Of a DNA stretch of 29,834 nt, positions 1 through 8,000 are shown piece by piece. Below the pieces are notes generated by a model. That model made no database searches and was not told where the DNA came from. It worked only from the letters and a program-made list of their open reading frames with translations. Source of the DNA: CAYOHP01 sp964403795 [NCBI: uncultured bacterium] (GTDB taxonomy: Bacteria > Muiribacteriota > UBA6191 > CAZXTJ01); assembly GCA_964403795.1 (NCBI GenBank), contig CAYOHP010000065.1:1-29834 (forward strand). The letters run 5' to 3'. The translations under genes and the position numbers were made by a program. The number at the start of each line of letters is the position of its first letter. The first letter of the stretch is position 1.

Positions 1-1011
1 CTCGAGTCCTGTCGCAGTTTGGCGATGCGGGAGCTTGCGCGCCTGGCGCGCCAGGTGGCGGCCTCGGAGGCGCCGGTCCTGATCCAGGGCGAGACCGGTA
101 CCGGCAAGGAACTGCTGGCTCGGGCCATCCACGCCTGGAGCCCCAGGGCCGGGCGCCCCCTGGTCACCCTGAATTGCGCGGCGCTGCCCGAGAACCTGAT
201 CGAGAGCGAACTCTTCGGCCACGTGAAGGGAGCCTTCACGGGGGCCACCACCAGCCGGCTCGGGAGGTTCCAGGCGGCCGACGGAGGGACCTTGTTCCTG
301 GACGAGGTCGGCGAGCTCCCGCTCGGGCTCCAGGCCAAGCTGCTCCGGGTGCTCCAGGAGGGAGCCTTCGAACCGCTGGGTTCCGACCGCACCGTCCGGG
401 TCGACGTGCGGATCCTGGCGGCCACCAACCGGGATCTCCCGGCCGCGGTGCGCGACCGGCAGTTCCGGGAGGACCTCTTCTACCGGCTGGCGGTCTTCCC
501 GCTCACCATCCCGCCGCTCCGGGCCAGGCCGGAGGACGTCGCGCCCCTGGCCCAAGGGATCCTGGCACGCCTGCCCGCCCGACCGGGGGCCGCGGCTTGG
601 AGCCTCTCGGACCCGGCGCTCGCCTGGCTCGAATCCCAACCCTGGCCGGGGAACGTCCGGGAGCTGGTCAATGCCCTGGAGCGGGCGACCATCCTGGCTC
701 GGACCTCGCAGCTGTCGGTCGGTGACGTCGGGGGCTCAGGGTCCCCGGCGTCGGCTCCGGTTCCCTCGTCGGGGCCGCAGGATGCCGGGGAAGCCGCCCA
801 TCCGGCCGGGGCCGCGATCGTCACCATGGAGGAGATGGAGCGGCGCCACATCGAGGCTGCCCTGACCGCGACCGGAGGCCGGATCTACGGCGCCGACGGG
901 GCGGCGCGGCTGCTCGGCCTGCCGGGGAGCACGCTGGCGTCGCGGATGAAGAAGCTCGGCCTGGCCGGGGCCCGGGCACGGAGGTCGGGGGCCATGAGGC
1001 CGACACGGTAG
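1..1011 (+). CDS. Sigma-54-dependent transcriptional activator, AAA+ and Fis-type HTH part (5' end outside window)
   Basis: This is the C-terminal part of a bacterial enhancer-binding protein, an ATPase that remodels sigma-54 RNA polymerase to open promoters. The frame is open to base 1 and the first residues already look like the run-in to the AAA+ domain, so the true start and any sensor domain lie to the left. The TTG at 19 is not a credible start. Visible motifs are Walker A (GETGTGKE), the sigma-54-contacting GAFTGA loop, Walker B ([12 protein letters not shown]), the R-finger region (FREDLFYRL) and WPGNVREL. A Pro/Ser/Gly-rich linker leads to a C-terminal Fis-type helix-turn-helix with the pattern [16 protein letters not shown], common in FhlA-like activators. 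The cytochrome gene begins one base after its stop, so the two are probably co-transcribed. The signal it responds to is unknown. Confidence 0.95.
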   Translation, partial: LESCRSLAMRELARLARQVAASEAPVLIQGETGTGKELLARAIHAWSPRAGRPLVTLNCAALPENLIESELFGHVKGAFTGATTSRLGRFQAADGGTLFLDEVGELPLGLQAKLLRVLQEGAFEPLGSDRTVRVDVRILAATNRDLPAAVRDRQFREDLFYRLAVFPLTIPPLRARPEDVAPLAQGILARLPARPGAAAWSLSDPALAWLESQPWPGNVRELVNALERATILARTSQLSVGDVGGSGSPASAPVPSSGPQDAGEAAHPAGAAIVTMEEMERRHIEAALTATGGRIYGADGAARLLGLPGSTLASRMKKLGLAGARARRSGAMRPTR

Positions 1012-1012
1012 G

Positions 1013-2059
1013 ATGACGGGAATGGGACTCCCGATCCGTCGCTTCTGCTTGGCGTTCGGCTTCGGCCTCGCTCTGGCGACCGGAGGCTCCGCCGCCGGCC
1101 CCGGTGACCCGATCCTGCTGGAGTGGCCGCCCTTCCCGGCGCGGGCCTGGATCCATGCATGGATGGGCACGTCGCTCCGGGCGCCTCTGGCCCGCGAGTC
1201 GCGGCCCATGCTCGAGGAGCTGGTCGGCGGTCCTCCCTTCGTCCGGGACGGCGATCGGGTGGCGCTCGACCCTTCCGGCCTGCCGCCGGGCGTCGCGACA
1301 CGCTTCGAGGCGGCAGCCACCGGGACCCCTCCGCGGATCGCCGAGGTCGTCTATCGGGAGGTCGCCTCGACGGCGTACCACGAGCTCGATCGTTGGCCGG
1401 GGCGGCGGGCCGACCTGGAGCGGGAGCTGGGGATGGTCCCGGGAGGCGTGCCCTGGGACTCGGTCACGGTCGAGAGCGCGATCGTGCGCGGGGCCCGCCG
1501 GATCCGATATCGGCCCGACCTGGCTCTCGATGCCTGGCTGGCCGGGCCTGCCGGCAGCTATCCCCCTGGGACGGCCTTCTTCTCCGAGGAAGTCGCTCCC
1601 GGAGGCGAGGTCCTGGAGACCCATGGGATGCGGAAGCGGGTCGACCGGCTCTGGGACTTCGCGATCTACGACGGGCAGGGCAGGCGGGTCGAGAAGAGCC
1701 CCCACCATCCCCAGCGGTTCCGGGTCCCGACGAGTTGCCTGGCCTGCCATGCCGGATCCCGTCGGGTCACGCCCTTCGAGGAGTTCCCGGAGCCGGCCGA
1801 CCCGGTGGGGAGTTTCCTGCCCCGCGTCGACGAGGCGGTGTCGGCGGAGGAGCGGGCGCGACTTGCACCGCTCCTGGGCTGGGACCCTCCGGGCGACGAG
1901 GTCCTCGGGCGCTATGGGCTGGTGGCCGCGGTCCGCCTGATGCGGGCAGCTGCCACCCGGCCGCTGGCCGCCTGGGAGGCCGAGCGCTGGGTTCGGCTCG
2001 AGCCCTTGCTCACCGGTCCCCGGCGCCCGACTCCAGGTTCTCCTTCTCGGCCGCGCTGA
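1013..2059 (+). CDS. Secreted mono-haem cytochrome c-like protein
   Basis: Protein of 348 residues with an N-terminal signal peptide (hydrophobic CLAFGFGLALATGGSAA), so it is probably periplasmic. It has a single c-type haem motif, CLACH, at C242, C245 and H246, preceded by a His/Pro-rich stretch. The rest has no fold I recognise. The haem sits late in the chain, after about 240 residues of unassigned sequence, unlike a classical small cytochrome c. It is reminiscent of the cytochrome-like proteins of unknown function in which CxxCH follows a long N-terminal region. The ATG at 1013 follows the preceding stop by one base; an in-frame ATG at 1022 is an alternative that shortens the n-region by three residues. 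Its 3' end overlaps the end of the giant convergent gene by 50 bases. A redox or electron-transfer role is inferred only from the haem motif. Confidence 0.8.
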   Translation: MTGMGLPIRRFCLAFGFGLALATGGSAAGPGDPILLEWPPFPARAWIHAWMGTSLRAPLARESRPMLEELVGGPPFVRDGDRVALDPSGLPPGVATRFEAAATGTPPRIAEVVYREVASTAYHELDRWPGRRADLERELGMVPGGVPWDSVTVESAIVRGARRIRYRPDLALDAWLAGPAGSYPPGTAFFSEEVAPGGEVLETHGMRKRVDRLWDFAIYDGQGRRVEKSPHHPQRFRVPTSCLACHAGSRRVTPFEEFPEPADPVGSFLPRVDEAVSAEERARLAPLLGWDPPGDEVLGRYGLVAAVRLMRAAATRPLAAWEAERWVRLEPLLTGPRRPTPGSPSRPR

Positions 2060-5000
2060 TGAGCCGCCGGGTGTAGAGGGCACCGGCCAGGTCCGCGAGC
2101 GCCTTGGCCCGCTGGTTCGGCGGCACCGACTTCAGCGCTCCCGAGAGCACCTCGCCCCGGAGCTTCAGGAACTGGGGGCCCGAGATGTGGCCCCGGCCCA
2201 GGGCCTCGTTGATCATCGAGAGGGACTTCTCGGTCCACTCCTTGGTGCCGCTGCCGGGGACCTTGTGGAGGGCCCCCACCAGCTCGCCCGCCTTCACCTT
2301 GCGGAAGCCGGCGCCGGCCGTCTTCTCCAGACCCTCGAAGAAGGAGCCGAGGTCCTTCACGGCTTGTCCCTTGGTCAGCCCCAGCCCCTTCAGCATGGCT
2401 TCGGCCTTGGCGGGGGTCAGGGTTCCCTTGCCGACCTTGTCGAAGATGTCCATGGCCTTCTCGAGACGGGGCGGGACGTAGCGGGAGGGCGGGGTGAGTC
2501 CGTATTGCTTCATGCGGGAGACCACCAGGTCGCCATACTGCTTGGAGGTCTGACGCATCCCCTCGGCGGTGTTGCGGGCAGCCATGATCGGGTCGCCGCC
2601 GTGGGCCGCCTCCTCGGCCTTGTGGAACCAGTGCTCGGCCTTGTGCTGCATGGTGTCCCGCACGTCCTGGACCCGGGTGATGGTGGGCTGCTTGCCCTTG
2701 TCGAGGAAGTCCCCGAGCTGGGCCTCGCCGGTGTTGTAGGCCTCGAGGTGCTTCTTCGAGGTCACGGTCTGGTCCATGGCGTCGGCGAACTTGCCGGGGT
2801 CGGTCCCGGGCGGGGCGCCCGCGGCATCCGCGAAGCGCCGGTCGTAGGATCCCTTGGCGAGCTCGTGGTCGACGTCCCCGAGCGCCTTGCCCGGGGTGAC
2901 CTTGGGCTTGCCGTCGGGCCCGAGCACGGGCTTGCCCTTGGCGTCGAGCACCGGCTTGTCCTTGGTCTTCAACTGGAAGGTCACGTCCCGATCCCGGCCG
3001 AACGAGGTGGTGGGGACCTCGCCGGGCTTGGGCGGTCGCTGGTTGGTGACCAGCATGCTCCCGACCTCGAGGTCGTCGACCTTCTGCCCGGACTTGGCGG
3101 CCAGCTCCTTGGCCTGGCGATTGAGCGCCAGCGCCTTCTCCTCGGGTACGCCCATGCTCTTCGCCATGGTCCGGATCTGGTCGTCGGAAGGGTTGCCCTT
3201 GAAGAACCTCTCCATGTCGGTCTTCACCCCGGCGTCGGCGGTGTCGTACCAGTTCTTCTTGATGTGCCCCGAGAGCTCCTTGCGCATGGCCTCGAGCTCG
3301 TCGGCCTTCTTGCCGGCGAACTCGGCGGCCTTGCCGGTCAGGTCCGGCGACCCTGGCTTTCGGTTCAGGAGCAGCTGGGCGGTCTTGTCCTGCTGGAGCT
3401 CGCGGACCAGCTGGTTGAACTCGGGGCTGTTGCGGTCGGCCTTGGAGATGCGATCCAGGAGATCCATGGCGCGCTCCCGGTCCCGGACCGCCATCTTGAA
3501 GTCGCGTACGCCTTCGGCGGAGGCCTCGAAGGCACGACCCGCCTGGGCCGCGGCGTCATCGGCTTGCTTCCCGAGCAGGCTCCGCTCCTTGGTGGCCCAG
3601 TCCCCGATCGCCTCCAGGCTCTTCTTCAGGTCGGCAGGATCCATGCCCACGGCCTTGGCGAGCCGGTCGGTGCCCCACTTCCCGGCCGAGGCCCCCATCT
3701 CGGCCACGCCCTCTAGGATGTCCTGGGCCGACTTGGAGCGCTTGACCAGCTCCTCCAGTGCCAGGGGTCCGCCCAGGGCCGCGACCCTGAAGAGTCGATC
3801 CCAAGCGGAGAGTTGCTCCCCGGAGAGAGCCGTCTCCCCGGTCACCACCGCGTAGAGGTCCATGGCATCGCCGAGGACCGGCAGGGATTCCGCCACGTCA
3901 TTGATGACCTTCTGGTGGGCGTCGATGCTGTCCGAGGCGGCGTCCGCCGCCTCCTTGCCGGCGGTGTCGAACTGCCCCAGGGATTCGGCTCGCGCCTTCA
4001 GGCCCTGGGCGATCAGCTCAGGGTCGCGGCTCGAGAGCAGGGTGGCGATGTAGGCCTCGGTCTTGGCGACCTGGGCCTTGCGCCAGGCCTCCAGGGCGGC
4101 CGGGTCGCTGCCGGGCGGGGGCTCGGCCCCGATCGAGCGCATCCAGGAGGGAAGGTCCCCGTCGTGCTGGTCGCCGCGCGCGGCGCGCTTCAGGAGGATG
4201 TCGATCATGCGCTCGAGATCCTTGGTCTTCATGCCGCGCATCTGCATCTCGGTCAGGAACCGGACCCTGAGGCGGCGGAACTCCTCCGAGTTGGCCGGGA
4301 CGATCCGGTTCTTGCGCAGCTTGTCGGGCATCTTCCAGCGGCTCCTCACCTGGGGACGGTTGGTGCAGTACCAGTCCCGGACCCGGGTGCGCAGCGAGAC
4401 GAAGCCTCCCGGGGGACGGGTCGCAGCCGGGCGCGGACCCGGACCGGCGGCCGCCGGCGCTCCCGCCGGAGGGGCGGCCAAGCCGTCGATCGGCGCCAGC
4501 GGTCGGACCGGAGGACCCTGGATCTCGCCGCCGGGCGGCAGCGAATCGGGAGTGTGCTCGGTGGCGGGGGCCGAGCCGGGAGGCGGAACGATCGCCTCGC
4601 CTCCCGAGTCGGTGGCGGGTGGAGATCCTCCCGAGCCTGGATCCCCGGAAGCGCCGGCGTCGTCGGCGCCGCCGGTGGCAATCGGGGCGCCGGCCTTGCC
4701 GGGGGCGGCCGGGGATGAGGGCGGATCGCTCCTGGTCGCGGGACCGGTGCCCGACCGGCGGCCGGCTCCGGCCACCGTGTTGGGAGGACCGAAGGCGTCG
4801 ATCGGCCCGGCCCCGGGGATCTCCATCGTGCCGTCGTCTCCCGGCCGGTCCGGGTCGGCGCCCTTGCCTTCCGCCGGGCCCGTTCCTCCCTGTTCCTCCT
4901 GGGGCTCCGCTCCCGGAGCGTCCTCGTCACCCTCCTCGGGCTGGGCACTGCACTCGACGCGACGTTCGACCACGGTGCGGACGCCTCGCCCGTCCACTGC

Positions 5001-8000
5001 CATGGCCTCGAGGACGTTCGCGCCGAAGCGGAGTTCGACGCCGCCCTCGGCCCGGTCGCCGGTGACCGCGAGGCGTTGCCAAGGGCCACCCGCGGCGCGG
5101 ATCGCCACCAGCCTGGCACCGGCTCCCACCCGGAGTTCCATCGTGGCCCTGCGGGCCTCCAGACGGGCGCCGTCCTCGGGGGCCAGGATCGCGAGTTCGG
5201 GTCGGGGCGCCTCGACCCGGACCGTCACGGCCTTGCCGGCCCGGGACCCGGCACCGTCGATGGCCGTGAAGGCCAGGCGGTGCTCGCCGGGTTGCAGGAC
5301 CAGGTTGGCCGCGAAGGTCCCGTCCCCGGCCGGAGCCAGCGGAGCCGGCAGGCCTCCGTCGATGGCCACTTCGACCCGGCCCACCCCGGCGTCGTCGCTC
5401 GCACGCACCGAGACCGGAACCCTCGGATCCGTCAGCACCGCGGCCTCGGCGGGCTCCAGCACCGAGAGCTCCGGAGGCGCGTCCTCGCCGGGAACGACCA
5501 GCGTGAGCTCGGCCCGGTCGTTGCTCCGGTCCGCTTCGTCCAGCTCCCGGTCGGGATCCACCACGACCGCCAGCCGATGGGTCCCTGCGGCTGCCAGCCA
5601 CTCGAGTTCGGCGGTGACGGCGCCGGAGAGCGGAGGCTCGGGGAGGTAGACGCGGGCGAGTTCCGTCTCGGTCCCGGTCGCGGACCCGTGGATCAAGGCC
5701 ACCGCCACGTCCCGGCTCCGGACCGCACCGAGGTTCCGGACCGGGGCCTCGATCCGGATCCGGTTCCCCTTCTGGAGCGTGCCGCGGGTGGAGACCTCTT
5801 CCGAGGAGACCGAGTAGTCGGTCCTCCCCACCTCCAGGCCCTCGGTCCCGCGGACCGCCTTCTCGGCTTCCTCCTGGGTCTTGGCCACGGTGAGGGCACG
5901 GGTGCCGGTCAGGCGGGCGGTGATCCGGAAGTCGGTGTTCACCACGTAGTGTCCGCCCCGCAGGTGCTTGGAGACGATCTCGACCTGGCTCTCGGCCGGG
6001 GTCCCGTCGGGTGCCCAGGCCATGGCCGCGGGCGGGAGCGGGAAGCGGAAGTTGCCCTCGGGGATGCGGTCCCTAAGTTCGGCGATCACCACCCCGTTCA
6101 CGACCACGTCGACGTCGTGCTTCTCGTAGGCGGTCCGCGCCCAGGGGAGCTGGAAGCTCGTCTCGAGCCAGGCCTCCACCAGATTGGTGGGCTCCCAGCC
6201 TCCGGGGCCCCGGAGCGCCGAGTAGTCGAACTGTCCGTCCTCCCCGATGTCGGCGTGGACGAAGTCGACGGTGCCGTCGCGGTCGGTGTCGTCCCCGACC
6301 CACAGGATGCCCTCCGGCTGACCCCGTACCACCCAGCGATCGGGGCGTCCGTCCTGGTCGCGGTCCTCGGGTTCCTGGCGTCGGCTCCAGTCGGGGAAGG
6401 CCGGGTCGAGGAAGGCTCCTGCCATGGCGCGGGCGGTCATGGTGTCGTCCTCCCCGCCGGCCGCCAGGTTCACGCCGAAGACCTTCTCGCCCGGCCCGAG
6501 GGCCAGGGTGATCGGGGCCGTGGTCACGGCGGCGTCCACCGCCGCGGCGGTGGGCGCACCGGAGACCCGCTGGAAGTCCTCCTGGAGATCGGGGCGCAGC
6601 ACCGTATCGAGCACGGCGCCGGCCGGGAGCAGCCCGTGGGCCATGGAAGGATCGATCGTCATCCCGGGCGGCGCGGTGACCGCCAGGTCGGTGAGAGGGT
6701 CGCCGCGATTGACCAGGCGGAGGAGGCGCCCGAGTCCGGCCGGAGCCGGACCCTTGTCCTCCCAGGCGAGCTCGACCCGGGGGAGACGGATGGAGAGGAC
6801 CACCTCGGCCTCGTCCTGGAGGCCCTGACCCCCGGTCAGGCGGATCGGGAAGTTCGCCTCCCGCCTCACGCAGTCCTGGGCCGAGATCCCGAGCCAGAGC
6901 TCGCGTTCCTCGCCGGGACCCAGGTCGAAGGGAACTCCCTCCGAGCCTTCGCCGACGAAGCCCGCCAGCAGGCGACTCTCCGGAGGCGGTTCGCCGCAGA
7001 CCACCCGTACCGTGGCCGGCTGCTCGCCGTGGTTGCGGACCGAGATCCCCAGGCGCTGGTCGTAGTCGCGGGCGACGGTAGCGGCGTAGCGGGTCCGGCC
7101 GAAGGCCAGGCCCTTGACCCGGGTCACCGTCCGCACCGGCCCGGGCTCGGTCCCGGAGAGCGGCTGCCACTCGTAGGCCCTGCCCGGCTCGAGGTCCTGG
7201 AGATCGACGGCCCGCTGTCGCCCGCTCTCGCCGAGGACCTCGGTCCATTCGTTCGAGCCCTTCTGGCGGAACCGGACCCGGGAAGGTCCGAAGGCCGTGC
7301 CGCCCCAGCGGATCGGGACCCGGAGTCCCGTGACCACGGCCCCGTCCTCGGGAGAGAGGCCGAAGTACTCGGAGATCCGGAACCGACGGGTCGCGGTGGC
7401 CGAGTGCCCCGTCGCGTCCCGGGCCTCGGCGACCAGGGCATGGACCCCCGGGGCCAGGGTGTTCCAGGGCAGGTCGCACTCGAAGGGAGGGGTGAAGAGA
7501 GTGCGCAAGGGGCGCCCGTCGAGGCTGAGGGAAACCGATCGGATCGGCGTCCCGCTCCAGCTCATGGCCCGGATCCGGGCCTTTGCCGCGGACTCGAGGA
7601 CCTGGTCCTCGCCGGGCTGGTCGATCCCGACCATCACCCCTACCCGCTCCTGGGGGCCGGTGGCCTCGACCCAGAAGGCGGTCCGGGTGCGGACTCCGTT
7701 GTCCCCGACCAGCCACGCCACCGGCCGGTGAAGCCCTTCGGAGGGATAGCGATGCTCGGCGGTGCCCCCCGGGGAGAACCGGAGGTCGACCCTGCCGTCC
7801 CCGTCCCCGTCGAGCTCGATCGTCGCGACGGCCGGTCCGTCCCGGTACGGGGTCGCGGTGAAGCGCACCAGGGTCGGCTCGTAGGGATCGGCAGTCGCCG
7901 TGATCGTGGCGATCCCGGGAATCTCCCGATCCTGGGAGTCTGCGCCCAGGAATCCGAAGTCGTTGCCCGGCTCGTGGCGGCCGTTGTTCCCCCATTCCTC

